64,000 nucleotides of DNA from Actinopolymorpha alba DSM 45243 (GCF_000373925.1 NZ_KB892790.1:112804-176803), one strand, 5' to 3'. Positions 35,773 to 45,556 are shown, counted from the stretch's first letter. Program-made: numbers and translations. The notes: generated by a model not told the origin, from the letters alone.

Positions 35773-38589
35773 GTGCCCGAGGTCTTCGTCCACCTACTCG
35801 GACCGTTCGAGGTCCGAGTCGGGAAGAGCGCCCTTGCGGTGCCGTCGAACCGGCAGCGAATCCTGCTCGCGAGCCTTGCGCTGTCGGCCGGAAGCCCCGT
35901 CCCCGTCGACACGCTGGCCGAGCGGATCTGGGGTGCGGAGCTGCCGTTGGACCCGCGCGGAGCCATCCACAACTACGTCTCCCGGCTGCGGCGGTCACTC
36001 GGTGCCGGTCGGATCCAGACGGTCGACGACGGTTACCTCCTCGATGTCGCGCCCGACCAGGTGGACGCCGTGCGGTTCCTCGCGCTGGTACGCCAGGCCA
36101 CGGCCGCCGAGCCGGGGCGCCGCCGGGAGCTGCTCGGGTCGGCCCTCACGCTCTGGCGAGGCGATCCCCTTGGCGGCCTCGACTCCGGGTCACTCGAACG
36201 CGACTACGCGCCCATGCTCACCGAGCGCTACCTCACTGCCGTCGAACACCGGGTTGACCTCGACCTTGATCGCGGCGACCGCGACCCTGGCGAGCTCATC
36301 GGCGAGCTCCGAAGCCTCGCCGGCCAGTTCCCGGTCCGCGAGTCGCTGTGGATCCGACTCCTGACGGTCCTGTGGAGGTACGGCCGGCAGGCCGAGGCTC
36401 TGGAGGCGTACGAGACGGTCCGAAGGTTCCTTGCCGGCGAGCTCGGCGCGGATCCGTCCTCTGAGCTGCGGCAGCTGCACCAGCAGATCCTGACGGGACG
36501 CGCCGCGCAGGGGCCACGACCGGCGGGCATGGCGCCGGAGGATTCCAGGACGCGGCCGACCTCCTCGCGTACCAACGCCGGATCCCGGTCGCCACTGGTC
36601 CCCCGCCAGCTCCCTCGGGCGGCGGCGGGTTTCGTCGGCCGGATGCGCGAGATCACCATGCTCGACACGCTCCTCGACGACTGGTCGGGAAACGACGTCG
36701 TGATCGCGGCCATCCATGGTGCCGGCGGGGTCGGCAAGACCGCCGTGGCGGTGCACTGGGCCCATCGCCGGCTCGACCGATTTCCAGGCGGCCAGCTCTA
36801 CCTCGACCTGCATGGGTACGGTCCCGGCAGTCCGGTCGGTCCGGAGGTCGCGCTGCGCCGGCTCCTCCGGTCGCTCGACGTACCCGCGGGACGGATACCG
36901 GACGGCATCGAGGAGGCCGCCGCGCTGCTGCGCACCGAGCTCGCCGGCCGGCGGATGCTGCTGCTCCTCGACAACGCGCGTGACCCCGAGCACGTGCGGC
37001 CGCTCCTACCCGGAAGCGGTTGCTTCGTCCTCGTCACCAGCCGCAACCAGCTACGTGGCCTGTCCATCCACGACGGCGCGCGGCAACTGCCGCTGCGCGA
37101 ACTCCCCGATGCCGACGCGACCGAGGTGCTGGCCGCGGGCATCGGGACGGAGCGGGTGACGGACGAGCCGCACGCGGTCGGCGAACTGCTCCACCTGTGC
37201 GGCCGGCTGCCGCTGGCGCTGCGGATCGCGGCTGACCTGGGTTCCCGGCACCCCGACGTACCCCTCGCGCATCTGGTGGCACAGCTGCGCGACCACCGGC
37301 TGGAGCCGTTGTCCGACCAGGATCCCCGATCCGACCTGCGGGCGACGTTCGCCTGGTCGTATGACTCACTCGCTCCCGACCTCGCCCGGGCGTTCCGCCT
37401 CCTCGGCGGTTACCCCGGCGGCGACATCGGTGTTCCAGGTGCCGCCGCACTGCTCGACGTCGAACACGCGGACGCACGGGGACTGCTGGACGGGCTCGCC
37501 GACGTCCACCTCCTCGAGGGGCCGCGCCCCGGGCGGTATCGGCTGCACGACCTGCTGCGGGAGTACGCCGTCGAACTCGCGGCCGGTGAGCCGGAGACTG
37601 AACGCGTACCTGCCCTGCGCCGCGTCCTGGACTGGTACCTCCACGCCACGAACGACGCTCGCAGCGCACTCGGCTTCGCACGTCCCCACACGCTGAGAGG
37701 GGACATCAATGAGCCCGAGCTTTCGCGGCCCCATTTCGGGGACAGCGCTCAGGCCTTCGAGTGGTACGAATTCGAACGCGAGGCCCTGGTCGCCGCGACG
37801 GCGAGCGCAGCGCGACACGGATTATGCAGCCATGCCTGGCAGCTCTCCCGTGCGCTGCGCGATTTCCTCGATCGCCGGAAGTACGTTGACGAGTGGATCA
37901 TTGTCAGTGGCCTGGGCTTTGAATGCGCCCGCCACGTCGGTGACTCCGAAGCGATCTATTTCGCCGCGCTGTCGCTGGGCGCCGCGCGTACCGCGAGCCG
38001 CGGCTACGACGAGGCCGAGGCCGTCCTCCTGATCGCTCTCGATCATGCCGGGAAGCTGAGCGATCCTGTGGCGGAGTCGCGGGCGTTGAGCGTGCTGGGG
38101 CTGAACAGCGAACGGGCGAAGGAGTACGACCGAGCCTGCGCGTATCACCACGAGGCGGAGATCGCGGCCAGGCGGTGCCCGCTGCCAGTCGTACGCGCTC
38201 ACGCCCTGCTCAACTACGGCGGCACCGAGATCCTCGCCGAGCGCTACTACAGCGGCATCGCGCACTCCCGCCAAGCGCTGGAGATTTATCAGGAGCACGG
38301 GGTCGAGCTGCAGCAGGCGTTGGCATTGGGAAATCTCGGGGAGGCGTACGAAAGGACCGGCGATTCCGCCACGGCTTTGACGTGCTGCGAATCAGCATCG
38401 AGCATTTTGCGGCGACTTCAGGATTCTTCGGGCCTGGTGGATGCGCTCACGACCCTCGGCCGGATCCAGGCCGCCACGGGGCAGTCGGAGGCGGCGCGCG
38501 CCTCGTGGCAGGAGGCACTCAGTCACCTACGCCCCGACAACCCGCGACACGCGGACGTCGAGACACTGCTGGATTCGCTGAACAGCTGA
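35773..38589 (+). CDS. SARP-type regulator: winged helix, BTAD, NB-ARC and TPR domains
   Basis: A 938-residue large SARP (AfsR-like) transcription activator. Residues 1-95 form the OmpR-type winged helix ([40 protein letters not shown]). The bacterial transcriptional activation domain follows to about 240 ([20 protein letters not shown]). The NB-ARC ATPase has [40 protein letters not shown] and the GLPL-like [15 protein letters not shown]. From about 620 on are TPR-like helical repeats. GTG 35773. Such proteins act as ATP-dependent switches, often for secondary metabolism. Here the next genes are a sugar transporter 138 nt downstream, which may be its target. Confidence 0.9.
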   Translation: MPEVFVHLLGPFEVRVGKSALAVPSNRQRILLASLALSAGSPVPVDTLAERIWGAELPLDPRGAIHNYVSRLRRSLGAGRIQTVDDGYLLDVAPDQVDAVRFLALVRQATAAEPGRRRELLGSALTLWRGDPLGGLDSGSLERDYAPMLTERYLTAVEHRVDLDLDRGDRDPGELIGELRSLAGQFPVRESLWIRLLTVLWRYGRQAEALEAYETVRRFLAGELGADPSSELRQLHQQILTGRAAQGPRPAGMAPEDSRTRPTSSRTNAGSRSPLVPRQLPRAAAGFVGRMREITMLDTLLDDWSGNDVVIAAIHGAGGVGKTAVAVHWAHRRLDRFPGGQLYLDLHGYGPGSPVGPEVALRRLLRSLDVPAGRIPDGIEEAAALLRTELAGRRMLLLLDNARDPEHVRPLLPGSGCFVLVTSRNQLRGLSIHDGARQLPLRELPDADATEVLAAGIGTERVTDEPHAVGELLHLCGRLPLALRIAADLGSRHPDVPLAHLVAQLRDHRLEPLSDQDPRSDLRATFAWSYDSLAPDLARAFRLLGGYPGGDIGVPGAAALLDVEHADARGLLDGLADVHLLEGPRPGRYRLHDLLREYAVELAAGEPETERVPALRRVLDWYLHATNDARSALGFARPHTLRGDINEPELSRPHFGDSAQAFEWYEFEREALVAATASAARHGLCSHAWQLSRALRDFLDRRKYVDEWIIVSGLGFECARHVGDSEAIYFAALSLGAARTASRGYDEAEAVLLIALDHAGKLSDPVAESRALSVLGLNSERAKEYDRACAYHHEAEIAARRCPLPVVRAHALLNYGGTEILAERYYSGIAHSRQALEIYQEHGVELQQALALGNLGEAYERTGDSATALTCCESASSILRRLQDSSGLVDALTTLGRIQAATGQSEAARASWQEALSHLRPDNPRHADVETLLDSLNS

Positions 38590-38726
38590 CCCCGTGCGGT
38601 TGCTCCACGGCAGTTGGGGAGCCGGGCCCGCCGGTCGGGATAGCGGCGGGTGTGATCACCAGACGTCGGCCGCCGCCTCTAGGATTCAGGAACTTTCTGA
38701 CAACAGACAGTAGGAAGTCGAGGCAC

Positions 38727-39599
38727 GTGAGCAGGCTGGCCAGGCGGGAGGCACGCACTGGATACCTCCTACTCGCGCCCAGTCTCCTCGGCGTCGGGTT
38801 GTTCCTGATCCTGCCCGTCTTCGTGGTGCTCAGCCTGAGCCTGCAGCAGTGGAACCTCATCAGCCCCGCCCGCTGGGTCGGCCTCGACAACTTCCGCTCC
38901 ATCCTGTCCGACCCCGACGTCCGTAACTCCGTCCTCGTTACGTCGCTCTTCGTACTCATCGTGATCCCGGTCCAGACCGTGCTCGGGCTGGCCGCGGCGT
39001 TGCTGCTCAACCGCCGGCTGCCGGGCTCCAACCTCTTCCGGGTCGTCTACGTGATCCCGTGGATCTGCGCGCCCCTCACGCTGGGCGTCGTCTGGCGCTG
39101 GATCTTCGACCCATCCGACGGTGCCCTCAACGCGTTGCTGGGGCAGCGGATCGAATGGCTGAGCAGCACCACCCTCGCCCTGCCCGCGGTCGCGGCGGTG
39201 GCGGTCTGGTCGCAGGTTGGGTACGTCACGCTGTTCTTCCTCGCCGGCCTGAACGCCATCCCCGCCGAACTCTACGAAGCTGCCCGGATGGACGGGGCCG
39301 ACGGCCGGCGGGTGTTCTGGCACCTGACCCTTCCGCTGCTCCGTCCCACCACGTTCTTCGTCCTGGTCACCGGCGTGATCTCGAGCTTCCAGGTCTTCGA
39401 CACGGTGTACGCCATGACGCGCGGCGGTCCCGCCGGCCGCACCGACGTGATCGCCGCGCGGATCTACCACGAAGCGTTCGAGGCGTTCCGGCTCGGGCGG
39501 GCCGCCGCGCTCGCGGTCCTGCTGTTCGTGCTGCTGGTGGTCGTCACCCTCGCCCAGCAGCTGTACTTCCGGCGCCGGATCACCTACGACCTGTCCTGA
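38727..39599 (+). CDS. CUT1 sugar ABC transporter permease (MalF-like)
   Basis: A 290-residue permease with six helices, the first of a pair. It starts VSRLARREARTGYLLLAPSL. WVGLDNFRSILSDPDVRNSV and FRVVYVIPWICAPLTLGVVW are family features. The ATPase-contact loop is ELYEAARMDGADGRRVFWHL with TLPLLRPTT (EAA motif). GTG 38727 has GGAAG upstream; the larger upstream frame overlaps the SARP gene and is a shadow. Its TGA shares a base with the ATG of the next permease (TGATG). The substrate is probably an oligosaccharide. Confidence 0.92.
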   Translation: MSRLARREARTGYLLLAPSLLGVGLFLILPVFVVLSLSLQQWNLISPARWVGLDNFRSILSDPDVRNSVLVTSLFVLIVIPVQTVLGLAAALLLNRRLPGSNLFRVVYVIPWICAPLTLGVVWRWIFDPSDGALNALLGQRIEWLSSTTLALPAVAAVAVWSQVGYVTLFFLAGLNAIPAELYEAARMDGADGRRVFWHLTLPLLRPTTFFVLVTGVISSFQVFDTVYAMTRGGPAGRTDVIAARIYHEAFEAFRLGRAAALAVLLFVLLVVVTLAQQLYFRRRITYDLS

Positions 39600-40510
39600 T
39601 GCCCATGACACCGACCTCATCGCCCACCCGCGACCGCCAGACGCCGAGCGACCGACGCACCGAGCCGGCCGCGCGGAAGATCGCGGCGCGGCGTGTGATC
39701 ACCAACGCCGCGACGTACGCCGTGCTCCTCGCCGGCGCGCTGGTCACGCTCGGGCCGTACCTCCTGAGCTTCCTCACGTCGTTCAAATCATCCCGGCAGT
39801 TCGCCCGCGACGGCGCACTGAGCGTGCCGTCGCCGCCGACCTTCGACAACTACGCCGCGTTGTTCGGTGGGCGCTACGACTTCATCCCGCCGATCGCCAT
39901 CACCGTGCAGGTGGTCGTGGTGGTGCTCGCCGGGCAGTTGGTGTTTTCGGTGTTGGCGGCGTACGCCTTCGCGCGGGTGCGCTTTCCTGGCCGGGAGGCG
40001 TTGTTCTGGCTCTACCTCGCGACGCTCATGGTGCCGCAGATCGTGACGCTGATTCCGCTTTACACGATGCTGTCCACCGTGGGTTTGCGGGACACCTTCT
40101 GGGGGATCGTGCTCCCGTTCGTCTTCGGGTCGCCGTACGCGATCTTCCTGCTCCGCGAATACTTCCGCGGCATCCCGGAAGACCTGATCAACGCCGCGAA
40201 GCTCGACGGTGCGGGGACCCTCCGCATCATCTGGCACGTCATCGTCCCGATGAGCAAGCCGATTCTCGCGACGCTCACGATCATCACGATCGTGTCACAT
40301 TGGAACAACTTCCTCTGGCCGCTGATTATCACCAGTAGCGAGAAATGGCGGGTGCTCACCGTCGCGACGGCCAGTCTCCAGAGCCAGCACACCGGAAACT
40401 GGACGCTCGTGATGGCGGCGACCACGGTGGCGATGGCACCACTGCTGGTCGTGTTCCTGGTTTTCCAGCGACACGTCGTTCGTTCCATCTCGCTCACCGG
40501 ACTCAAATAG
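39599..40510 (+). CDS. CUT1 sugar ABC transporter permease (MalG-like)
   Basis: A 303-residue second permease. Features: AVLLAGALVTLGPYLLSFLT, FDNYAALFGGRYDFIPPIAI, SVLAAYAFARVRFPGREALF and the EAA loop EDLINAAKLDGAGTLRIIWH with VIVPMSKPILATL. It ends QRHVVRSISLTGLK, a typical MalG-type C-terminus (xGLK). ATG 39599 overlaps the previous stop; ATG 39605 is an alternative. No ATPase gene accompanies the two permeases and binding protein. Many actinobacterial CUT1 systems share a remote MsiK/MsmX ATPase, which is the likely case here. Confidence 0.92.
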   Translation: MPMTPTSSPTRDRQTPSDRRTEPAARKIAARRVITNAATYAVLLAGALVTLGPYLLSFLTSFKSSRQFARDGALSVPSPPTFDNYAALFGGRYDFIPPIAITVQVVVVVLAGQLVFSVLAAYAFARVRFPGREALFWLYLATLMVPQIVTLIPLYTMLSTVGLRDTFWGIVLPFVFGSPYAIFLLREYFRGIPEDLINAAKLDGAGTLRIIWHVIVPMSKPILATLTIITIVSHWNNFLWPLIITSSEKWRVLTVATASLQSQHTGNWTLVMAATTVAMAPLLVVFLVFQRHVVRSISLTGLK

Positions 40511-40519
40511 GCTGGGTAG

Positions 40520-40562
40520 TCCGGCCCCGCTCGGGCTTTGCCCGTCCGGGCCCACCCCCACC
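40520..40562 (+). repeat. Dispersed intergenic repeat, copy B
   Basis: TCCGGCCCCGCTCGGGCTTT, then GCCCGTCCGGGCCCACCCCC. It contains a CGGGC-TTT-GCCCG hairpin and lies inside the transporter operon between permease and binding-protein genes, where an intercistronic hairpin could tune relative expression. Related to copies at 10184 and 61109. Confidence 0.5.
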
Positions 40563-40598
40563 TCTGACAATCAGATCCTCGGGAAAGGACAACGAACC

Positions 40599-41918
40599 GT
40601 GCGACATGGTCGACGACTTTTCGTCGCCGCGACAGCCGCGCTGGCACTGGCCGCGAGTGGTTGCGCGATCGGCGGCGACCAGAGTGACCGCAGCGATTCC
40701 GGCAAGACCGTGGTGACCTTCCGGCTCTGGGACGACCAGGTGGCAAAGGCGTACGAACAATCGTTCGCGGCCTTCGAGAAGGACAACCCCACCATCGACG
40801 TCCAAGTCGATGTGATTCCCTGGAACGACTACTGGACGAAGCTCACCGCCGACGTTTCCAGCGGCAATGTCTCAGACATCTTCTGGACCAACACCTCCAA
40901 TTTCGGGATCTACGCCGACAACGGCAACCTGATTGACATCGACAAGGAACTCGGCGACCAGAAGAACGCCTGGAAGAAGTCCGTCGTCGACCTCTACACC
41001 AGGGACGGCAAGCTCTGGGGAGTTCCGCAACTCTGGGACTCCATCGCCCTCTTCTACAACAAGAAACTGGTCAAGGAAGCCGGCGTCGACCCCGCGGCCC
41101 TGCGCTGGGACCCTGACGTCAAGAACGACACCTTCCTGCTGGCGGCCAAGAAGCTCACCCTCGACTTCACCGGCAACAGCGCGGACCAGCCGAGGTTCAA
41201 GCCGGTCAAGATCCGGCAGTACGGCTTCAACGCCGCACTGGACTCGCAGGCGATCGTCTGGGACTTTGTCGGTTCCAACGGCGGCACCTGGCAGGAAGGC
41301 GACGAGTTCGCGGTCAACAACCCCAAGACCCAGCAGGCCACTCAGTACGTCGTCGACCTCATCAACAAGCACCACGTGGCTCCATCGGCCGCCGACACCA
41401 ACGAGAACGGCGACAAGTCCCGCGACCTCTTCGTCCAGGGCAAGATGGCGATGTTCCAGTCCGGCCCGTACAACCTCAAGAACATCCAGGAGAACGCCGA
41501 CTTCGAGTGGGGTCTCGCTCCCATGCTGGAAGGTCCGGCCGGCCGGGTCGGCGTGGTCCACGGGGTCGCCGCCGTCGGCTCAGCCAAGACCAAGCACCTG
41601 GACGAGACGGTGAAGGTCCTGTCCTGGTTGGGGTCCGCGGAAGGCCAGCGGCTGATCGCCGAAGGTGGGTACGCCTTCCCCGGCGTGACGGCCGCGGAAA
41701 AGGGGTTCGTCGACTACTGGAGCAAGCAGGGCGTGGACCTGAAGCCGTTCCAGCAGGCCGCTGAGGGTACGACGTTCCCCGCACCTGTCGGCCCTCGCGT
41801 CAACGCCGGAGCGACCGCGATGGACCCGATCATGAAGGAGATCTTCCTCGGCCGTACGCCGGTGGTGAAGGGACTCGCGGACGCCGAGAAGGCCGGCAAC
41901 GACGCCATCAAGGAGTAG
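40599..41918 (+). CDS. Sugar-binding lipoprotein of the CUT1 transporter
   Basis: A 439-residue extracellular solute-binding protein (family 1, MalE-like). The signal is RRLFVAATAALALAASGCAI with the lipobox LAASGC, so it is a lipoprotein anchored at the Cys. FRLWDDQVAKAYEQSFAAFE starts the mature fold. VSDIFWTNTSNFGIYADNGN, LWGVPQLWDSIALFYNKKLV and FVQGKMAMFQSGPYNLKNIQ are family blocks. GTG 40599 follows GGGAAAGGAC. It is last in the operon, after the permeases; the binding protein is more usually first. Likely oligosaccharide or glycoside ligand. Confidence 0.93.
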   Translation: MRHGRRLFVAATAALALAASGCAIGGDQSDRSDSGKTVVTFRLWDDQVAKAYEQSFAAFEKDNPTIDVQVDVIPWNDYWTKLTADVSSGNVSDIFWTNTSNFGIYADNGNLIDIDKELGDQKNAWKKSVVDLYTRDGKLWGVPQLWDSIALFYNKKLVKEAGVDPAALRWDPDVKNDTFLLAAKKLTLDFTGNSADQPRFKPVKIRQYGFNAALDSQAIVWDFVGSNGGTWQEGDEFAVNNPKTQQATQYVVDLINKHHVAPSAADTNENGDKSRDLFVQGKMAMFQSGPYNLKNIQENADFEWGLAPMLEGPAGRVGVVHGVAAVGSAKTKHLDETVKVLSWLGSAEGQRLIAEGGYAFPGVTAAEKGFVDYWSKQGVDLKPFQQAAEGTTFPAPVGPRVNAGATAMDPIMKEIFLGRTPVVKGLADAEKAGNDAIKE

Positions 41919-42008
41919 GGGTCACGGTGGCGTAGGAGCCGCTGCGGACCAGGAGTTGCGGCGGCGTAGCGGGACGCGACGCGGTAGCGGGACACGCCAC
42001 CACCCTCG

Positions 42009-42085
42009 AGCGCCGGTGATCATGACCGTGATCATGAAAGGTTTCGGGACACACAGCCCCTTCTGGCTTCATGATCACCGGCGCT
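42009..42085. terminator. 17-bp-arm palindrome between convergent genes
   Basis: AGCGCCGGTGATCATGA (42009-42025) and TCATGATCACCGGCGCT (42069-42085) are exact complements with a 43-nt loop that carries a further TGATCATGA copy. It lies between the sugar-binding-protein stop and the convergent purQ stop. Probable bidirectional terminator of the same style as those at 3479 and 33147. Confidence 0.7.
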
Positions 42086-42103
42086 ACTTCATGATCGCGC
42101 GGA

Positions 42104-42778
42104 TCAGCTGGTGGCGACGAGCCGGTTGAGGATCGAGGTGAAGAAGCCGAGGCCGTCGGTCGTCGGCCCGCACAGCGTCTCGACCGCGTGCTCGGGGTGC
42201 GGCATCAGCCCGACGACATTGCCGGCCTCGTTGGAGATCCCGGCGATGTCGCGGTAGGAGCCGTTGGGGTTGTCGCCGACGTAGCGGACGACGACGCGGC
42301 CCTCACCCTCCAGCCGATCGAGCGTCGAATCGTCAGCGACGTACCCGCCCTCGCCGTTCTTGATCGGGATCACGATCTCCTGGCCGGCGGCGTAGTCAGA
42401 CGTCCAGAAGGTCGAGGTCTTCTCGACCCGGAGCCGCTGGTCGCGGCAGACGAACTTCCGGCGGTCGTTGCGGACCAACGCGCCCGGCAACAGATGCGAC
42501 TCACACAGCACCTGGAAGCCGTTGCAGATGCCGAGGACCGGGAATCCTCCGCGCGCGGCGGCGATGATGCCGGTCATGATCGGAGCGAACCGCGCGATCG
42601 CGCCCGCCCTGAGGTAGTCGCCGTAGGAGAACCCGCCCGGCAGCACGACCGCGTCCACGGACCGCAGGTCGGTGTCGGCATGCCAGAGGGCGACGGCTTC
42701 CCCGCCCGCGACCCGGACCGCCCGAGCGGCGTCCCGGTCGTCGAGCGAGCCCGGGAAGGTCACCACACCGATGCGCAT
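42104..42778 (-). CDS. purQ: Phosphoribosylformylglycinamidine synthase glutaminase subunit PurQ
   Basis: Class I glutamine amidotransferase supplying ammonia to PurL. 224 residues. [20 protein letters not shown] starts the fold; [19 protein letters not shown], the nucleophile Cys in [15 protein letters not shown], and the His-x-Glu pair in [11 protein letters not shown] complete the triad. ATG 42778 lies 1 nt after the purS stop (TGACATG), so the two are co-translated. The gene is convergent with the transporter operon. Confidence 0.96.
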   Translation of the reverse strand: MRIGVVTFPGSLDDRDAARAVRVAGGEAVALWHADTDLRSVDAVVLPGGFSYGDYLRAGAIARFAPIMTGIIAAARGGFPVLGICNGFQVLCESHLLPGALVRNDRRKFVCRDQRLRVEKTSTFWTSDYAAGQEIVIPIKNGEGGYVADDSTLDRLEGEGRVVVRYVGDNPNGSYRDIAGISNEAGNVVGLMPHPEHAVETLCGPTTDGLGFFTSILNRLVATS

Positions 42779-42779
42779 G

Positions 42780-43040
42780 TCAGACCTCGGTCTCCGCACC
42801 CTCGACCCGGACGGTGAAGTCCTCGATCACGGTGTTGGCAAGCAGTGTTTCGGCCGCACGCCGCAGCTCAGCCAGCCGCTCCTCGGTGACCTCGCCCTCG
42901 ATCTCGACCTCGAACCGCTTGCCCTGCCGCACACCGGCGATGCCGGCGAACCCGAGTCGACCGAGGGCCCCGGCAACAGCCTGACCCTGCGGGTCAAGGA
43001 TCGCCTGCTTCGGCATGACGTCGACGACGACGGTCGCCAC
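42780..43040 (-). CDS. purS: Phosphoribosylformylglycinamidine synthase subunit PurS
   Basis: Small structural subunit of FGAM synthase that bridges PurL and PurQ. 86 residues from GTG 43040 ([20 protein letters not shown]), with GGAGCG upstream. [20 protein letters not shown] is the family core and [19 protein letters not shown] the end. The longer frame to 43061 adds unconserved residues. It is first in the purS-purQ unit. Confidence 0.94.
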   Translation of the reverse strand: MATVVVDVMPKQAILDPQGQAVAGALGRLGFAGIAGVRQGKRFEVEIEGEVTEERLAELRRAAETLLANTVIEDFTVRVEGAETEV

Positions 43041-43396
43041 AGTCGCACGCTCCTCCCGCACAAGACTGCCGCCAGCGTATCGACCGTGGTTCGCGCACCC
43101 TCCGGCGCCTCACGTCGGCGACTTCCCGTCAACCGGGAAGGTTCGGACGAGCCCGTGAGGGAACTGTCATCGATTGCAGAGATTGTCCGATTTTGCCCAG
43201 GACAACTTTTCCAATTCGTGATCATTTTCCGCGTGGGATTCGTCACGAAGTGTGTCTCCTCAAGTACGGAAAACAACCGAAGCTTGAACCTTGGACTAGA
43301 CCGGATGCCACACCAGAAGCTAAGTTCCCTTCCCCATAGTCACCCTTCCAATCCGTTTAGTAACTCTATGTATTCGACACCGGAGTGTGTCCATCC
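43041..43396. other. AT-rich divergent control region of purSQ and the sigma/anti-sigma fusion gene
   Basis: 356 bp without a gene and markedly richer in A/T than the flanks, especially 43180-43380. It contains TTCGTGA/TCACGAA (43217 to about 43252) and TTGGACTAGACC (43291-43302), which resembles a DasR site with a mismatch. It should hold promoters for both directions. Confidence 0.45.
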
Positions 43397-45556
43397 ATGA
43401 CGAGAGCGACGAACGATTCAAGCGACCGCGACGAGGTGCAGCCCGCCAGCGGCACCGGAGCTGGTCAGCGGCCGTTCGCGAAACCCACTCCGCCAGAGCG
43501 GTGGCGTGGAGAGGTCATGAGCCTCCTGAACGACGAATCCCTCGCTTCACCCGCCGACGCCGGGACGTCTGGCTCCCCGGCGTCTGGCTCCCCGGCGTCT
43601 GAGCCGCGCACGATCGACCGCCTCGACGCCGTCCTGGACGACCTGCTCGCGGGGTCCGCGGCTGCGTCCGACGACCCGCTGCTCGAGGATGCGCGGCCGG
43701 CCAGCGACGCGGACCTCATCGTCGCCGCCCGGGGCGGTGACGTCGGCGCGTACGACGAACTCTTCCACCGCCACGAGGCCGCCGCCCGCCGGCTGGCCGC
43801 CCACCTCACGACCCGGCGCGGCAGCGCCGAGGACCTGCTGGTGCTGGTCTACACCCGCATCCTCGACGTACTCCAGACCGGCGCCGGTCCGGAGGCTGCG
43901 TTCCGTCCGTACCTGCTCAACGCGGTACGGCAGCAGCACGCGGCGCAGGTCCGCGCGGCCAGCGGCGACACCACCGCCGACGGCATCGACCTGCGCGACC
44001 TCGGCGAGCGGATGCGCAACGGCGACCAGGACGCGGACGCCGAGCTCTTGGCGTCCGGACCCGACGACGACCCCGTGGCGAGCGAGGCGTTCATGTCGCT
44101 GCCGGAGTCCTGGCAGGCGGCCATGTGGCACGGCGAGGTCGAGGGCGACCACCCGGAGCAGATCGCGATTCTCCTGGGGGTCGGGGCCGACGAGGTGGCG
44201 GCGGTGACCTACCGCGCCCGCTCGGGACTCCGGCAGTACTACGCCCGCCGGCACCTGGACGCGTCGCAGCCCAAGCGCTGCCGGCACGCGATCGACCGCC
44301 TGAGCCTCTACACCCGCGACGGCCTCTCCGAGCACGAGTCCACCAAGGTCCGCCAGCACCTCGCGCGCTGCGACCGGTGCATGGACATCAACCGCCGGCT
44401 CAACGCGGTCAACGACCGCCTGCGGGTCATCATCGCGACCGCTGTCCTCGGGGACCTCGCCGCGCCGTACCTGAAGGCCCCCGAGCCGCCCGCCGTCGAG
44501 CCGACCCGGCCGCGGACCAAGGAGCGCTCCAAGGACCGCACCAGGCCCCGGACCAAGGAGCGCTCGGGGCCTGCCGGGCGCGGAGAAGGCGGTGGTTTCC
44601 GCCGCGCGGCCGCCAGGACCGGTCGCCGCGCCGGCATCGCGCTCGCCGGTACGGCTGTCGCCGCGTCGATCGCGGCCCTGGCCTGGTCGGCCACCACGTT
44701 CCTCGGCTCCGTACCAGGACCCACGGGTGACGCGGCTTTGCTGTCCTCGGATTTCGTACGTGGCCAGATCGGCGGGCTGTTCCACGGCCCGCGTCGACTC
44801 GACCAGTCCAGCTCGTCCGAGACCTCGGGCCCGTCCCAGCCGGGCGTCGTCCCCACCTCCACACTGACGCCGTCGGAGAAGAGGTACCTCCCGGCCCGGG
44901 TCACCACCCGGCCCGACACCGAACCCCCAGGCAGGACCCGGGATCCCGAGACGCCCGTCCCCGGGATCCCCGATCCGCGCCAGCCGGCGCCAGTGCCGAC
45001 CACCCCGGGCTCGCCCGCACCGACGTCGTCGCCTGACGGAACGCCGTCGCCGCAGCCGAGCGACTCCGCGACGCCCGATCCGACTCCCAGCGGCGATCCG
45101 ACCAGCCCGGCACCGACGCCGTCCGACAGCCCGTCGGACACCCCGGACCCCACCCCGTCGGACACCCCGGACTCGACGCCTACGCCCGACCCGACTCCGT
45201 CAGACCCGCCCGAACCCACGCCGTCTGACCCCCCGGAGCCCACGCCGAGTGACTCACCGAGCGACTCGCCGAGCCCTACCGAGTCGCCCACCGCCTCGGA
45301 GACACCAAGCTCGTCGCCGTCGCCGACCCCGTCGGAGACTCCGACCGAGCGGCCATCCGAGAGCCCTTCGCCATCTGACAGCCCGAGCCCGTCAGACAGC
45401 CCGTCGGACCCGCCTCCTCCGGGAGCGGCTGCCCAGGGGAGCGCCTTCGCGACGTACTTCCCGCACGAGTGGTACTCGCCCGACCGGTGGGCGGCGTTCT
45501 TCTTCTCCTACGCCGCTCTGCAGGACCTCGCCCAAGGAGAGCCGTCCGGCGGGTGA
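43397..45556 (+). CDS. Sigma factor / zinc-finger anti-sigma / membrane fusion with Pro-Ser-Thr-rich tail
   Basis: A 719-residue one-piece regulator. Residues 103-170 resemble sigma-70 region 2 (LIVAARGGDVGAYDELFHRH, GSAEDLLVLVYTRILDVLQ). Residues 232-285 resemble region 4 (FMSLPESWQAAMWHGEVEGD, HPEQIAILLGVGADEVAAVT). A zf-HC2 anti-sigma zinc motif follows: H-x3-C-x2-C in VRQHLARCDRCMD (H321, C325, C328). Two copies of RPRTKERS come next, then a helix at 412-435 (GIALAGTAVAASIAALAWSA). An outer part of about 200 residues rich in P, S, T and D ends in FPHEWYSPDRWAAFFFSYAA. ATG 43397 is used; ATG 43517 with GGAGAGG is an alternative. ECF groups with fused zinc-finger and extracellular parts (ECF52/53-like) are known. 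Confidence 0.83.
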   Translation: MTRATNDSSDRDEVQPASGTGAGQRPFAKPTPPERWRGEVMSLLNDESLASPADAGTSGSPASGSPASEPRTIDRLDAVLDDLLAGSAAASDDPLLEDARPASDADLIVAARGGDVGAYDELFHRHEAAARRLAAHLTTRRGSAEDLLVLVYTRILDVLQTGAGPEAAFRPYLLNAVRQQHAAQVRAASGDTTADGIDLRDLGERMRNGDQDADAELLASGPDDDPVASEAFMSLPESWQAAMWHGEVEGDHPEQIAILLGVGADEVAAVTYRARSGLRQYYARRHLDASQPKRCRHAIDRLSLYTRDGLSEHESTKVRQHLARCDRCMDINRRLNAVNDRLRVIIATAVLGDLAAPYLKAPEPPAVEPTRPRTKERSKDRTRPRTKERSGPAGRGEGGGFRRAAARTGRRAGIALAGTAVAASIAALAWSATTFLGSVPGPTGDAALLSSDFVRGQIGGLFHGPRRLDQSSSSETSGPSQPGVVPTSTLTPSEKRYLPARVTTRPDTEPPGRTRDPETPVPGIPDPRQPAPVPTTPGSPAPTSSPDGTPSPQPSDSATPDPTPSGDPTSPAPTPSDSPSDTPDPTPSDTPDSTPTPDPTPSDPPEPTPSDPPEPTPSDSPSDSPSPTESPTASETPSSSPSPTPSETPTERPSESPSPSDSPSPSDSPSDPPPPGAAAQGSAFATYFPHEWYSPDRWAAFFFSYAALQDLAQGEPSGG

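Noticed and set aside
39059..40510. Longer plus-strand frame reaching into the second permease
   Set aside because: The extra N-terminal part overlaps the first permease out of frame; the TGATG overlap start gives the proper family length.
43289..43304. DasR-like site (TTGGACTAGACC)
   Set aside because: One mismatch in the core and a poor outer part; too short to support without genome-wide statistics.
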